A DNA stretch of 64,000 nt from Vibrio breoganii (GCF_001677275.1 NZ_CP016178.1:682001-746000); one strand, 5' to 3'. Positions 1 through 8,699 are shown, numbered from the stretch's first letter. Numbers and translations are program-made. Notes: generated by a model not told the origin, from the letters alone.

Positions 1-1
1 T

Positions 2-712
2 CAAGCGGGTGCCTACAAGCATGTCTTGGTCATAGGTGCAGAAAGACTGAGCTTTTTTATCGATTGGACGCAGCGTGATACAGCGGTTCTATTTGGAGAC
101 GGCGCAGGCGCAGTAGTACTTTCAGAGACAGAAGAGGAAGTGGGTTTACTGCAAAGTAAACTAGGTTGTGACTCTGAAGGAAGAGACATTCTAGCAGTAC
201 CAAGCTTTGGTACCTCAATGGAAAGATTTGCTACAGACAACGGCTACTTTGAGTTTAACTTTGTAGGGCGTGAGATATTTAAACGCGCAGTCAAAGGCAT
301 GGGAAGCGCGGCGCAACATGTATTAACCGAAGCTCAACTGCCAACCTCTAACATTGACCTTGTGATTCCCCATCAAGCGAATGTACGAATTATTCAAACG
401 CTGTGCGATCTGGCGGGTATTGAGCAAGAAAAAGCCTTTATCAACATCCAAAACTACGGCAATACATCGGCGGCTACTGTGCCAATTGCTATCTGCGAAG
501 CCGCTGAGCAGGGCGCAATCAAGCCTGGTGCTGAGATTTTAACCGCTGCCTTTGGCGCCGGACTGACTTGGGGAGCGGGTAGAATTCGATGGGGTCAACG
601 TGTGACGCCAATAAGAGAAAGCAAAGCAGTTCTCCCTCGTTGTGACAAAACTGCCCTTGAGCTTTTAGAACAAGCCATCGATCATTGTAAGAGCAACCCA
701 AATAGAGGGTAA
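2..712 (+). CDS. 3-oxoacyl-ACP synthase III (FabH-like), 5'-truncated by window edge
   Basis: This is the C-terminal two thirds of a ketoacyl-ACP synthase III, which condenses acyl-CoA with malonyl-ACP to start fatty-acid synthesis. The frame is open from base 2, so the start and the catalytic Cys lie before the window. Seen here are GDGAGAVVL, the catalytic His in IPHQANVRI and the catalytic Asn in NYGNTSA, in the right order and spacing. About 35 residues follow the point where E. coli FabH ends (after [11 protein letters not shown]), so this may be the Vibrio FabH2-type enzyme rather than the housekeeping FabH; that is inference from the tail. A short gap separates it from the next gene, which is on the same strand. 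Confidence 0.9.
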   Translation, partial: QAGAYKHVLVIGAERLSFFIDWTQRDTAVLFGDGAGAVVLSETEEEVGLLQSKLGCDSEGRDILAVPSFGTSMERFATDNGYFEFNFVGREIFKRAVKGMGSAAQHVLTEAQLPTSNIDLVIPHQANVRIIQTLCDLAGIEQEKAFINIQNYGNTSAATVPIAICEAAEQGAIKPGAEILTAAFGAGLTWGAGRIRWGQRVTPIRESKAVLPRCDKTALELLEQAIDHCKSNPNRG

Positions 713-782
713 TCTTCTATGACCTATATTTTCAGCTACTCCGTATGAAGAATATTCTCACTTACTGGTGATAGAGGAAAAT

Positions 783-1166
783 ATGGGTCAATTCACCCTG
801 TTCTATGATGGCACCTGCCCATTGTGCGTTAAGGAAATGACGTCCCTTAAAAAGCATGACACTTACAATCAACTGCTACTCGTCGATATTCACGCTCAAC
901 ACTTTACTGATTACCCCTATATAGATGCCAAACAAGCATCGGTAATGCTGCACGCGTTAAATGAAGAAGGAAAACTTCTATTGGGTTTGGATGTCACCTA
1001 CCAGGCTTGGAGTAGAGTAGGGAAAGGTTGGCTGTATGCGCCAACGCGTTGGAAAATGTTTCGCCCTTTGTGCGACAAAATCTATCTATGGTTTGCCAGA
1101 AATCGCTACCCGATCTCCCGCTGGCTAACCGGATCTTCACGATGTAACAGCTGCAGGCTCAAGTAG
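783..1166 (+). CDS. DCC-family (DUF393) thiol-disulfide oxidoreductase-like protein
   Basis: A small 127-aa protein starting MGQFTLFYDGTCPLC. The DGxCPLC motif near the N-terminus defines the DCC/DUF393 family, whose members carry a thioredoxin-like CxxC but mostly lack a proven reaction. A second Cys pair lies at the very C-terminus (RCNSCRLK). The ATG at 783 is preferred over an upstream in-frame GTG at 768 because AGAGGA sits a few bases before it. It follows the fabH-like gene at 70 bp and may be co-transcribed with it. A terminator for the opposite strand lies just downstream. Confidence 0.8.
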   Translation: MGQFTLFYDGTCPLCVKEMTSLKKHDTYNQLLLVDIHAQHFTDYPYIDAKQASVMLHALNEEGKLLLGLDVTYQAWSRVGKGWLYAPTRWKMFRPLCDKIYLWFARNRYPISRWLTGSSRCNSCRLK

Positions 1167-1172
1167 CGAAAT

Positions 1173-1209
1173 AAAAAAAGACCGAGACACACGGGGGAGC
1201 ACTCGGTCT
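1173..1209 (-). terminator. Rho-independent terminator of the GH3 gene
   Basis: AGACCGAG and CTCGGTCT form an 8-bp stem with a 15-nt loop. On the minus strand it is followed by seven T, so it terminates the GH3 glycosidase gene ending at 1266. Confidence 0.75.
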
Positions 1210-1217
1210 ATATCATC

Positions 1218-1252
1218 TGATAGCTGATAGCTGATAGCTGATAGCTGATAGC
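1218..1252. repeat. Five perfect tandem copies of TGATAGC
   Basis: A 7-bp unit is repeated five times without error between the end of the GH3 gene and its terminator. Being 7 bp and non-coding it would not shift a reading frame, but it lies in the 3' untranslated region of the GH3 transcript. Copy number is likely to vary between strains. Confidence 0.95.
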
Positions 1253-1265
1253 TACTGGCTGTTAG

Positions 1266-4037
1266 TTACAGTTTGGTGAAGCTTAGCGTTTCAAGAACCA
1301 GTCCACGTTTAACAAAGTTGATGTGGACCTCGTATGTTCCTGCTTCTAGCTTAACGGTCAAGCCGTCAACATCAACGCTCTTACCATCTGTACCGTTCAC
1401 TGGGAATGACATGCTGAATAGGCCATTTAAGTGCATGCTACATGATGACTGAGCCAGTGAATTTCTATCGTAATGCGCTACAGCCGAGCAGTGGTATTCG
1501 CCTGCTGTTTCGATCTTGATGGTTTTAGTCACATTTGCTGCTGTATTCAACTCAATAGGCTGTTCAACAGAAATAGCGTCTTCGCTGATTTGTGCTTGCG
1601 GCGCAAACGGCTTAATCGGTTCGTACTTCTTAAGCGGACGAGACATCACTGGCGCATCCATAATGAAGCGACAGATGTTCATTGCGCTACGTTGCAACTC
1701 ACCAATGGTCAGTGTGCCGTCTTCTACCGCTTGGATAGTGTTGTCACCCATACCGTTCGATTCAGCCGTGTCATTTTCAACAACCATGTATAGGTCGTTT
1801 TGAGCGCGAACCATGAACGAAGTAAAGGTTTTAGACTCTTCTCCAGCTAGAACGCAGTCATTCATCTTCGCCCACCAGTCGGTCATCACGATGCCAGAAT
1901 ACCCCCACTCACCACGCAGAATGGTAGTGTTTAGGTCGTAGTTTGATGCTGCCCAGTGACCGTTGATTGGGTTGTAAGAGGTCATGATAGTGGTTGCATC
2001 ACCTAGCTTAACCGCCATTTCAAACGGCTTAAGGTGGATCTCGCGAAGTGCACGCGCTGACATAGCACTGTCTGAATCTACACGCGCCGTTTCTTGGTCG
2101 TTTGCTGCAAAGTGCTTAATAGTGCCTGAAACACCTGCAACCTTAAGGCCACGAGTTTGCGCTGCTGCCATAATGCCCGTCATGAACGGATCTTCAGAGA
2201 AGTACTCGAAGTTACGGCCATTTAATGGGTGACGGTGGATGTTGATGCCAGGACCAAGCAGGGTATCAATAAGGTTTGCTTGCATCTCTTCACCCACAAG
2301 CTTGAATAACTCATGGTTAAGCGGTGTGTTCCACGTACAAGCTAGCAATGTGCCGATTGGCACCTGAGAGGCTTTATGTCCGCTATCCATGCGGATACCA
2401 GAAGGGCCATCTGCCGCCGCTGCTGTTGGGATACCTAGCTCAAACAAGCTATCGCTAACACCGCCAAATGCGGCCGCAGTACCTGGAGTGACCTTAGGGC
2501 TACACATACCTTCACCGCGAACGATAGTCGCTAACTGCTCAAGACTAAGCTGAGCAATGAACTCTTCTAGAGTTGCTTTGCCTTCCTTAACATCAGCTAA
2601 ACGAATACCCTTATCACCAGTGATTTCATAAGTGTTAGGCATGTTGGCTGTGATGCGTTCCTCAAGAGAAACGGTGCGTTGCGGTACTGCTTCGTATGCT
2701 TTTTCGTACAAGCCATTTGTTGCCAATGCACCAGGCTTAAGACGATCAAACTCTTGTATCGCTGCCATTGCTTCTTGAAGCTGCTCTACTACAACTAGGT
2801 CTTTTAGCTCAACCTTAGCGTCGATAGCGGTTGCTTGACGTACGTTTTCACCCAAGTAGAACTGGTATGTGCCTGCTTCAACTACGAACGCGTGAGCATT
2901 GCCAGTAACGCCGTTGTCGTCAAATGAAGCCAGTGCGCTCAATGCTACAGTGATAGTCACAGTGTCACTTTTTCCAGCTTCTAACTCGCAAGTTTTTCCG
3001 AAACCCGCCAACACACGAGCAGGTTTGCCAAGCTTACCTTGAGGTGCTTCTACATAGAGCTGAACCACTTCTTTAGCTTTGTATTGTGAGCCTGTGTTAG
3101 TGACCTTTATGTCAAACGTAAAGAATTGATCTTTTCCTTCGCCTTCCACTTTGAATGAAATGCACTCGCGCTCGAAGCTTGTGTATGAAAGACCGTGACC
3201 AAATGGATACTGAACGGCTTCTTTGTTAAAGGTTTCAAAGTAGCGGTAACCCACATAGATGTCTTCTTGGTATTGGTTACATACCTTGCTACCGAAGTTA
3301 GCATCAGAAGGGTAGTCTGATAACTTGTAGGCGATAGTGTTTGTTAGGCGGCCACTTGGTGCGATATCACCTGACAATACGTCAGCAAGCGCGTGTCCAC
3401 CTTCCATACCTGCAGCCCAGCTGTACAGTACCGCAGTGATTGACTCTTTATGGTCAACAGTCTCTAGCCAAGACATGTCCATAATGTTGGTCACGTTCAT
3501 GACGATGATTACGTTATCAAAGAAGGCGTTGACCTTGTTTACCATAGCAAGCTCAAGATCAGTTAACTTGTAGCTTCCTGCTTCGTTTGCATTATCTTGG
3601 TCTTCACCCGCGGTACGGCCAATAAAGACGACTGCTTTGTTTGATTTACCTGCAGCAGTCTTAACAATGTCATCTGACAGAGGCATTTCGTGTTGGAACC
3701 AAGGTTCTGCTGCCCAACCGCCACCGCCATCGTCAAATGGGTTGTCTGTAATCCAATTTTCGTAAACGCTGACCAGATCTTCATTGATAACAACGGCTTT
3801 ATTTGCACGCAGACCTTCTAACGCATTAATTGCGTAGGGTACGTTTACCGCGCCACCTGAGCCCGTGCCACTTCTATAGGTGTCAATCTGACAGCGGCCA
3901 AATAGAGAAACGGTATCTTCCGAGGAAAGGGGAAGCGTATTTTGACGATTCTCTAATAATACAATGCCTTCACCAGCAGCCTGACGGCTGACTGGGACTA
4001 AGTTTTTCTGAGCAATGCGTATTTGTTCTGTTTGCAT
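1266..4037 (-). CDS. Glycoside hydrolase family 3 protein (beta-glucosidase type) with permuted domain order
   Basis: A 923-aa GH3 protein with no signal peptide, so probably cytoplasmic. The usual order is reversed: the C-terminal-type GH3 domain comes first (VLLENRQNTLPL near the N-terminus, GRTAGEDQDN, then PFGHGLSYTSF), followed by a fibronectin-III-like domain (LYVEAPQGKLGKPARVL), and only then the TIM-barrel domain (DGPSGIR, SEDPFMTG, KHFAANDQETAR, and VMTDWWA with the likely Asp nucleophile). This C-N order is known from some gut-bacterial beta-glucosidases. The frame extends back to 4211, but the ATG at 4037 fits the family start, and a palindromic operator lies inside the upstream extension. 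Exact substrate cannot be read from sequence. Confidence 0.85.
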   Translation of the reverse strand: MQTEQIRIAQKNLVPVSRQAAGEGIVLLENRQNTLPLSSEDTVSLFGRCQIDTYRSGTGSGGAVNVPYAINALEGLRANKAVVINEDLVSVYENWITDNPFDDGGGGWAAEPWFQHEMPLSDDIVKTAAGKSNKAVVFIGRTAGEDQDNANEAGSYKLTDLELAMVNKVNAFFDNVIIVMNVTNIMDMSWLETVDHKESITAVLYSWAAGMEGGHALADVLSGDIAPSGRLTNTIAYKLSDYPSDANFGSKVCNQYQEDIYVGYRYFETFNKEAVQYPFGHGLSYTSFERECISFKVEGEGKDQFFTFDIKVTNTGSQYKAKEVVQLYVEAPQGKLGKPARVLAGFGKTCELEAGKSDTVTITVALSALASFDDNGVTGNAHAFVVEAGTYQFYLGENVRQATAIDAKVELKDLVVVEQLQEAMAAIQEFDRLKPGALATNGLYEKAYEAVPQRTVSLEERITANMPNTYEITGDKGIRLADVKEGKATLEEFIAQLSLEQLATIVRGEGMCSPKVTPGTAAAFGGVSDSLFELGIPTAAAADGPSGIRMDSGHKASQVPIGTLLACTWNTPLNHELFKLVGEEMQANLIDTLLGPGINIHRHPLNGRNFEYFSEDPFMTGIMAAAQTRGLKVAGVSGTIKHFAANDQETARVDSDSAMSARALREIHLKPFEMAVKLGDATTIMTSYNPINGHWAASNYDLNTTILRGEWGYSGIVMTDWWAKMNDCVLAGEESKTFTSFMVRAQNDLYMVVENDTAESNGMGDNTIQAVEDGTLTIGELQRSAMNICRFIMDAPVMSRPLKKYEPIKPFAPQAQISEDAISVEQPIELNTAANVTKTIKIETAGEYHCSAVAHYDRNSLAQSSCSMHLNGLFSMSFPVNGTDGKSVDVDGLTVKLEAGTYEVHINFVKRGLVLETLSFTKL

Positions 4038-4098
4038 AAAGTTATCCGATAAACCTATTAATGGGCTAAATTTAAGAACACTTTTGATTGGTACACCC

Positions 4099-4122
4099 CA
4101 GAAAGAAAGCGCTTTCTTTCTG
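4099..4122. promoter_or_regulatory. 24-bp perfect palindrome, LacI-family-type operator
   Basis: A 24-bp perfect palindrome centred on AAAGCGCTTT, 62 bp upstream of the chosen start of the GH3 gene. A central CG inside an A/T-rich inverted repeat is typical of LacI/GalR-family operators. No LacI gene is in the window, so the repressor would be encoded elsewhere. Its position supports the downstream ATG at 4037 as the true start. Confidence 0.75.
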
Positions 4123-4333
4123 CGTGTAAAGAAAATGTCCGCGTTAATGTTTCCCCCCCATGATGAACTATCTGGAAGGTTTTGTTGATTTGTTGGCAGT
4201 GTAAATAACAAAAGTGGGCTTGTGCGTAAGAAATATCAATAGTGTGAATTCATTCTCATTGTGCGTATTGATAAGGGGATCTTGCTCTCGTAATTACAGG
4301 GAAAAGGGAAAAGGGAAATTTGGAGAGGGGGTA

Positions 4334-4376
4334 ATAAAAAAACGCTTCACCTTGTACTTACACAAGACGAAGCGTT
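4334..4376 (-). terminator. Rho-independent terminator of the CoA-disulfide reductase gene
   Basis: AACGCTTC (4341-4348) pairs with GAAGCGTT (4369-4376). Read on the minus strand the stem is followed by a T-run, just after the stop of the gene at 4411. Confidence 0.75.
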
Positions 4377-4410
4377 ATTGGGAACTAGTTAAGTAAACGC
4401 AGTACGGCTT

Positions 4411-6114
4411 TTAAGCATTAGCCATCTTATAGGTTTTGAACCCGCCGATCAGGTTTCTTGCTTTGAACCCATTATTCACCAATTGTCGATAGGCGACGTT
4501 ACCGCGTAGGCCAACTTGGCAATAGACCACAATTTCTTTGTCTTTCGGTAGTTCATGCATTCTATGGCGCAACTGATCGACAGGGATATTGATATCACCT
4601 TGAATGTGGTTGCCATTCTCGCGCTCACCGGGATTACGTACATCAAGTAAAACTTGTTCATCTGACAAGCTATCGACTTCGTCAAAGTGAATTGGAGTCG
4701 AATCACCCTTAACGATATTGTTGGCAACAAACGCAGCTTGGTTGATTACATCTTTAGCGCTGCCATAAGGTGGCGCGTAAGTCAGTTCAAGGTGTTGAAG
4801 CTGATCAACCGTCATTCCAGCGCGCTGGGCGACGGCCATAACATCAATGCGCTTATCAACGCCATCTTTACCGGTTGCTTGGGCGCCAAAAATCTTGCCT
4901 GTAACAGGGTCGAACAGCATTTTGAAAGAGACTATCTCTGCACCTGGGTAATAGCTTGCGTGGCTAGCGGTGTGAACATACACCTTTTCAAAATTGATGC
5001 CTTCACGTACAAGCTGTTTCTCATTCTTACCGGTAGACGCAATGGCTAAGTCAAACACTTTACAAATGGCGGTGCCTTGTGTGCCTTGATAGGTCTCCTG
5101 ACGGCCAAGCATGTTATCGGCGGCCATTCTACCTTGTCTATTTGCAGGTCCAGCTAAAGGCACAAGGGTTTGATTGCCCGTAACAAAATCTTTTTCTTCT
5201 ACCGCGTCTCCCACGGCATAAATATAAGGGTCGTTGGTCTGCATAGACGCGTTGGTATGAATACCGCCTAGCTCGCCAATCTCAAGCCCTGCTTGTTGAG
5301 CGAGTGTAGTTTCCGGTTTAACGCCAATGGCCATAATCAGAATGTCTGTGGCTAACTCTTGACCATTGTTGAGTCTTAGGTTCAACGAGCCTTGCAGGTG
5401 TTGATGATGCTCTGTTTCACCGGCTTCAGTATTTGCGATATGTCGATTAGGTTTGTATTCCACAGACTGAAGTGCGACGCCGAGTCTGAGGTCTATGCCC
5501 TTATCTAGAATTTCTGTATGGACAAAGCCCGCCATTTCACGGTCAACAGGGGTCATAACCTGATCGGCCATTTCAATCAGGGTAGTTTTGATGCCCAGCT
5601 GATGAAATGCTTCCATCATCTCTAGACCAATAAACCCACCGCCAACAACGGTCGCATGCTCAGCTTTGTTCATTTTTAGGGTATTGATGATGCGATCCAT
5701 ATCGGGAATATTTCGCAGCGAGTGGGTGAGTGGATTATCCAATCCGTCAATAGGGGGCACGATCGGTCCTGCGCCAGGGCTGAGCAACAAGAAGTCATAG
5801 CTTTCTGTGTATTCGTTGCCATCAAGCAGGTTCTTTACGGTTACTGTTTTCTCTTGACGCTGAATAGCAACAACCTCGTTCATCACTCGTACATCGACGT
5901 TAAATCGTGCAAGGAAACTCTCGGGAGTTTGTAGCAGAAGCTTGCTTCGGTCGGTGATGTCACCACCGATGTGATAAGGCAGACCGCAGTTGGCAAAAGA
6001 AACAAACTCGCCTCGTTCAAACATGATAATTTCTGCATCTTCGCTCAATCGACGTGCTCTGGCAGCCGCCGATGCGCCACCGGCGACACCGCCTACGATA
6101 AGGATCTTAGTCAT
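4411..6114 (-). CDS. CoA-disulfide reductase with C-terminal rhodanese domain
   Basis: A 567-aa FAD- and NAD(P)H-dependent pyridine nucleotide-disulfide oxidoreductase of the CoADR-RHD type. Residues 1-40 carry the FAD Rossmann motif GGVAGGASAAAR, and SFANCGLPYHIGG holds the single redox Cys. A second Rossmann motif GGGFIGLEM binds NAD(P)H and YAVGDA contacts FAD. The last 100 residues are a rhodanese domain with VVYCQVGLRG, containing the persulfide Cys. Such fusions reduce CoA disulfide, persulfides or polysulfide. It is divergent from an ArsR repressor gene with a shared operator, next to YeeE/YedE transporters, which places it in a sulfane-sulfur module. Confidence 0.9.
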   Translation of the reverse strand: MTKILIVGGVAGGASAAARARRLSEDAEIIMFERGEFVSFANCGLPYHIGGDITDRSKLLLQTPESFLARFNVDVRVMNEVVAIQRQEKTVTVKNLLDGNEYTESYDFLLLSPGAGPIVPPIDGLDNPLTHSLRNIPDMDRIINTLKMNKAEHATVVGGGFIGLEMMEAFHQLGIKTTLIEMADQVMTPVDREMAGFVHTEILDKGIDLRLGVALQSVEYKPNRHIANTEAGETEHHQHLQGSLNLRLNNGQELATDILIMAIGVKPETTLAQQAGLEIGELGGIHTNASMQTNDPYIYAVGDAVEEKDFVTGNQTLVPLAGPANRQGRMAADNMLGRQETYQGTQGTAICKVFDLAIASTGKNEKQLVREGINFEKVYVHTASHASYYPGAEIVSFKMLFDPVTGKIFGAQATGKDGVDKRIDVMAVAQRAGMTVDQLQHLELTYAPPYGSAKDVINQAAFVANNIVKGDSTPIHFDEVDSLSDEQVLLDVRNPGERENGNHIQGDINIPVDQLRHRMHELPKDKEIVVYCQVGLRGNVAYRQLVNNGFKARNLIGGFKTYKMANA

Positions 6115-6207
6115 TGTTGTTGCTCCAAACTTGTTTTTATATTTGTGGGCTGTGAGTATTTCAATTCAATAAGTAAATTCTAATATTAACAGGGCTAAAT
6201 TTGCAAG

Positions 6208-6235
6208 CACTAAATTAGCATTGACTAATTTAGTG
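6208..6235. promoter_or_regulatory. ArsR-type operator in the divergent promoter
   Basis: Perfect inverted repeat CACTAAATTAG - 6 bp - CTAATTTAGTG between the CoA-disulfide reductase and ArsR genes. It overlaps the -35 element of the arsR promoter, as expected of a repressor site for both directions. Confidence 0.8.
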
Positions 6236-6248
6236 TGTGGTTTACACT
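6221..6248 (+). promoter_or_regulatory. Sigma-70 promoter for the ArsR/YeeE genes
   Basis: TTGACT (6221-6226) and TACACT (6243-6248) are separated by 16 bp, 36 bp before the TTG start. The -35 hexamer is inside the operator palindrome. Confidence 0.6.
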
Positions 6249-6284
6249 ATCCGCAGTCATACAATTAAATGAAAGGTATGAGGC

Positions 6285-6638
6285 TTGATACAAAATAACC
6301 AAAGCTATGCACAAACCAATGTAAAAACTGGTGCACAAACCGAGGCATCCGATCTTCTTGAGATAAAAGCAAAAGCGGACAATGTCGCGTCTGTTTTGAA
6401 GGTATTGTCTCACTCAGAGCGTTTGATGGTGGTGTGCCAATTAATTGAGGGTGAGAAAGGGGTGTCGGACCTGCAGAAAGGATCGCTACTTAATCAATCG
6501 GCATTATCTCAGCATCTTAAGGTGCTAAGAGACAACGAACTTGTGCAAGTGAGAAAAGAATCGCAAAAAGTGTTTTATTCGCTGAAAAACCAGCAAGTAG
6601 AACAGCTTATCCAATCGCTATATCAAATTTACTGTTAA
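6285..6638 (+). CDS. ArsR/SmtB-family repressor, BigR/SqrR-like persulfide sensor
   Basis: A 117-aa winged-helix regulator with the recognition region NQSALSQHLKVLRDNELV. It has two cysteines, Cys51 in VVCQLIEGEKGVSDL and Cys117 at the C-terminus. Their spacing of 66 residues equals that of the sensing pair (42 and 108) in BigR-type persulfide regulators, so sulfide/persulfide sensing is inferred. The start is TTG, preceded by AAAGG at 8-nt spacing; no in-frame ATG is available nearby. It is divergent from the CoA-disulfide reductase and is followed after 14 bp by the YeeE/YedE pair. Confidence 0.85.
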   Translation: MIQNNQSYAQTNVKTGAQTEASDLLEIKAKADNVASVLKVLSHSERLMVVCQLIEGEKGVSDLQKGSLLNQSALSQHLKVLRDNELVQVRKESQKVFYSLKNQQVEQLIQSLYQIYC

Positions 6639-6652
6639 TTAAGGAGAAGATT

Positions 6653-7075
6653 GTGGAGTTTACCATTCCTTGGTCCTCGCTATTCGGGGGAATGCTTTTA
6701 GGCGTTTCAGCATCAATGTTATTACTTTTCAACGGCAAGATTGCTGGCATTAGCGGTATTGTCTCTGGTCTTATGAAAAATGAATCCGGAGATAGAGGTT
6801 GGCGTTGGTTGTTTGTTATCGGCATGGTCGCTGGTGGTGTATTAGGAGTAAATGCATTCGGTGCTTACATTCCAATGCAATACGACACCAACCTAATGCT
6901 GCTATTACTTGGCGGTTTATTTGTGGGTATAGGCACTAAAATTGGCAATGGATGCACGTCCGGTCATGGCATCTGTGGAATTGGACGCTTGTCTAAGCGC
7001 TCAATCGTCGCGACCTGCGTGTTTATGCTGGTGTCTGGTATTACTGTATTTGTTCGCTTGCATCTAGTGGGGTAA
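6653..7075 (+). CDS. YeeE/YedE-family sulfur transporter, first half
   Basis: A 140-aa membrane protein with about four hydrophobic segments and the family signature GTKIGNGCTSGHGICG, whose cysteines relay sulfur species in the TsuA-type thiosulfate transporters. It starts with GTG after AAGGAG. It is half the size of full-length TsuA, and the next gene, 4 bp downstream, supplies the other half, so the two probably form one channel. Substrate (thiosulfate, sulfide or persulfide) is not decided by sequence. Confidence 0.85.
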   Translation: MEFTIPWSSLFGGMLLGVSASMLLLFNGKIAGISGIVSGLMKNESGDRGWRWLFVIGMVAGGVLGVNAFGAYIPMQYDTNLMLLLLGGLFVGIGTKIGNGCTSGHGICGIGRLSKRSIVATCVFMLVSGITVFVRLHLVG

Positions 7076-7079
7076 GGGT

Positions 7080-7505
7080 ATGTTTAAATTTATCTCAATT
7101 ATTTCGGGTGTGTTATTTGGTCTGGGTATGGCTATCTCAGGAATGGTCGACCCGGTGAAGGTTATTGGATTCTTGGATATAGCGGGCAACTGGGACCCTA
7201 GTCTGGCGTTTGTGATGGGTGGCGGCTTAGGCGTGTTCTTGCCTGTGTACTTTTTGGTTATTAAGAAGCAGCCAAAACCACTATCAGCAGAGACATTTTC
7301 AATTTCCAAAAGCAGCCTTATCGATAGTCGTTTGCTAGTGGGAGCAGGGTTATTTGGTATCGGTTGGGGTTTAGTGGGTATTTGCCCTGGACCTGTCGTT
7401 TCGTCATTAGGAGCAGGCAACATACAAGCATGGATGTTCCTAGTGGCAATGCTGGCGGGTTTCTATATTGGCGGACGCGTAACGAGTGTCACAGCTAAGT
7501 CTTGA
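7080..7505 (+). CDS. YeeE/YedE-family sulfur transporter, second half
   Basis: A 141-aa membrane protein complementary to the preceding one. It carries GISGMVDPVKVIGFLD near the N-terminus and GWGLVGICPGPVVSSLG in the second half, again with a conserved Cys in a glycine-rich loop. Translational coupling is likely because only 4 bp separate it from the upstream gene. It ends the ArsR-headed operon before a strong terminator. Confidence 0.85.
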   Translation: MFKFISIISGVLFGLGMAISGMVDPVKVIGFLDIAGNWDPSLAFVMGGGLGVFLPVYFLVIKKQPKPLSAETFSISKSSLIDSRLLVGAGLFGIGWGLVGICPGPVVSSLGAGNIQAWMFLVAMLAGFYIGGRVTSVTAKS

Positions 7506-7530
7506 GCAATGCTAGAGTCGACGATTAATC

Positions 7531-7557
7531 AACGCCCTCAGATATGAGGGCGTTTTT
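7531..7557. terminator. Strong terminator between convergent genes
   Basis: AACGCCCTCA and TGAGGGCGTT form a perfect 10-bp stem with a GATA loop, followed by T-run on the plus strand. It ends the ArsR-YeeE operon. Confidence 0.85.
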
Positions 7558-7564
7558 GTGTGTA

Positions 7565-8470
7565 CTACTTGATCGAGAGCGAGACAGGACAGTGATCACT
7601 GAGCTGATAGTTAATCACATCGTTTTTTGAAAAAGTGTCTTGAGCAGGCTCAGAGAACGCTAAGTCGGAACTTACGATGACATGATCAATAAGATTTCGG
7701 AACCTATGAGTTTGTTTCGGGTTTCTGTTAGATCGCACTTCACACTTGGCCTTAGAGTCAGCTGATGCGAGAACTGCATTAGTTGTGCCTTGTGTAAGTT
7801 GCTCCCATAACCAGTCGCCTCGGTAGGCAAGGTTATGGTTAAAATCGCCCATGATGACAAAAGAATCTCTATTGCTCTGCCTAACCTTAATCCACTGATT
7901 GAGCATTGTTCCTTGCTTATCCAAGAGTTTGCAGGATCGGTTGTTACGTTTGGCCCCCTGACAGCCCGCTTTAAGATGAACAGAAAGCACATGGATATTT
8001 GGCTTACTGTTGCTTCTTTCTATCTCTATATAGCTGGCAAAGCGAAGCTTACCATTTTTACTGGGGTTCAAATCAATATCGGGGTGGTTATGAACCTTAA
8101 GCGACTTGCGCACGGCAAATCCCGTGTACTGGTTGATATCGTTGAACTGTCGATGGGAATTTGTAGTCAGCGCACGATCAGACAGTATTATGTGGTAATC
8201 AGTACCAACGACCTTGCTGATGGCTTCAGCACTATCGACTTCTTGAAAAGCAAGGATGTCTGCATGGGTCTTATGAAAGTAACCAGACAAGCTTGAGAAG
8301 TCATCCATGCTCCTATTACTTTCAGAATATTGTGGATAACTCTGCGTAGATAGCCAGGCTATGTTCCAAGTGGTGAGGTTTATAGTGGTTGCATATGCAC
8401 CGCTTGGAAGCGCTGAAATCAGCAATATTACCCAAGTAAATGCAAGTGATTTTTTTAGTTTTTCTAGCAT
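7565..8470 (-). CDS. Exported endonuclease/exonuclease/phosphatase-family protein
   Basis: A 301-aa protein with a signal peptide (KKSLAFTWVILLISALPSGAYA) and the EEP-fold motifs in order: TTWNIAWL, ILAFQEVD (metal-binding Glu), LSVHLKAGC, VIMGDFNH, LIDHVIVS and SDHCPVSL (catalytic His). Such proteins are metal-dependent phosphodiesterases; exported Vibrio members are usually nucleases, but phosphatase or lipase activity is also possible. It has its own promoter region and is divergent from nrdD. Confidence 0.8.
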   Translation of the reverse strand: MLEKLKKSLAFTWVILLISALPSGAYATTINLTTWNIAWLSTQSYPQYSESNRSMDDFSSLSGYFHKTHADILAFQEVDSAEAISKVVGTDYHIILSDRALTTNSHRQFNDINQYTGFAVRKSLKVHNHPDIDLNPSKNGKLRFASYIEIERSNSKPNIHVLSVHLKAGCQGAKRNNRSCKLLDKQGTMLNQWIKVRQSNRDSFVIMGDFNHNLAYRGDWLWEQLTQGTTNAVLASADSKAKCEVRSNRNPKQTHRFRNLIDHVIVSSDLAFSEPAQDTFSKNDVINYQLSDHCPVSLSIK

Positions 8471-8621
8471 CTAAATCCGTTGTTCCTTTTCATTGCCCAT
8501 TCCAAAAGCACTTCAAAAATTGCAAGTTTTTCTGAAAAATTTATGCGATTTTTTTTGTTATGAGGACGAGATCATTTATTCAAAAAAGATCGGTCTCAAA
8601 ATCGCTCACTCAACCCTTACA

Positions 8622-8635
8622 TTGATCTAGATCAA
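8622..8635. promoter_or_regulatory. FNR box upstream of nrdD
   Basis: TTGATCTAGATCAA matches the FNR consensus TTGAT-N4-ATCAA exactly. It lies 112 bp before the nrdD start, consistent with anaerobic activation. Confidence 0.8.
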
Positions 8636-8668
8636 AAACATTGGGTGGCGGTTCTCGTTTAATACGCC

Positions 8669-8684
8669 CACAATATGTAGTGTG
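8669..8684. promoter_or_regulatory. NrdR box 1
   Basis: CACAATATGTAGTGTG resembles the NrdR consensus ACACTATATATAGTGT. Its start is 31 bp from that of box 2, three helical turns, the usual NrdR pair geometry. Confidence 0.7.
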
Positions 8685-8699
8685 TAAAACAAATATGAA

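Noticed and set aside
4038..4211. N-terminal 58-residue extension of the GH3 protein
   Set aside because: Not typical of the family, and it would contain the palindromic operator.
4236..4262. Fur-box-like sequence around GAATTCATTCTCATT
   Set aside because: Too many mismatches to the Fur consensus and no iron gene next to it.
4214..4396. 60-codon plus-strand frame between the GH3 and CoA-disulfide reductase genes
   Set aside because: Starts in the GH3 promoter region and crosses a terminator; no coding features.
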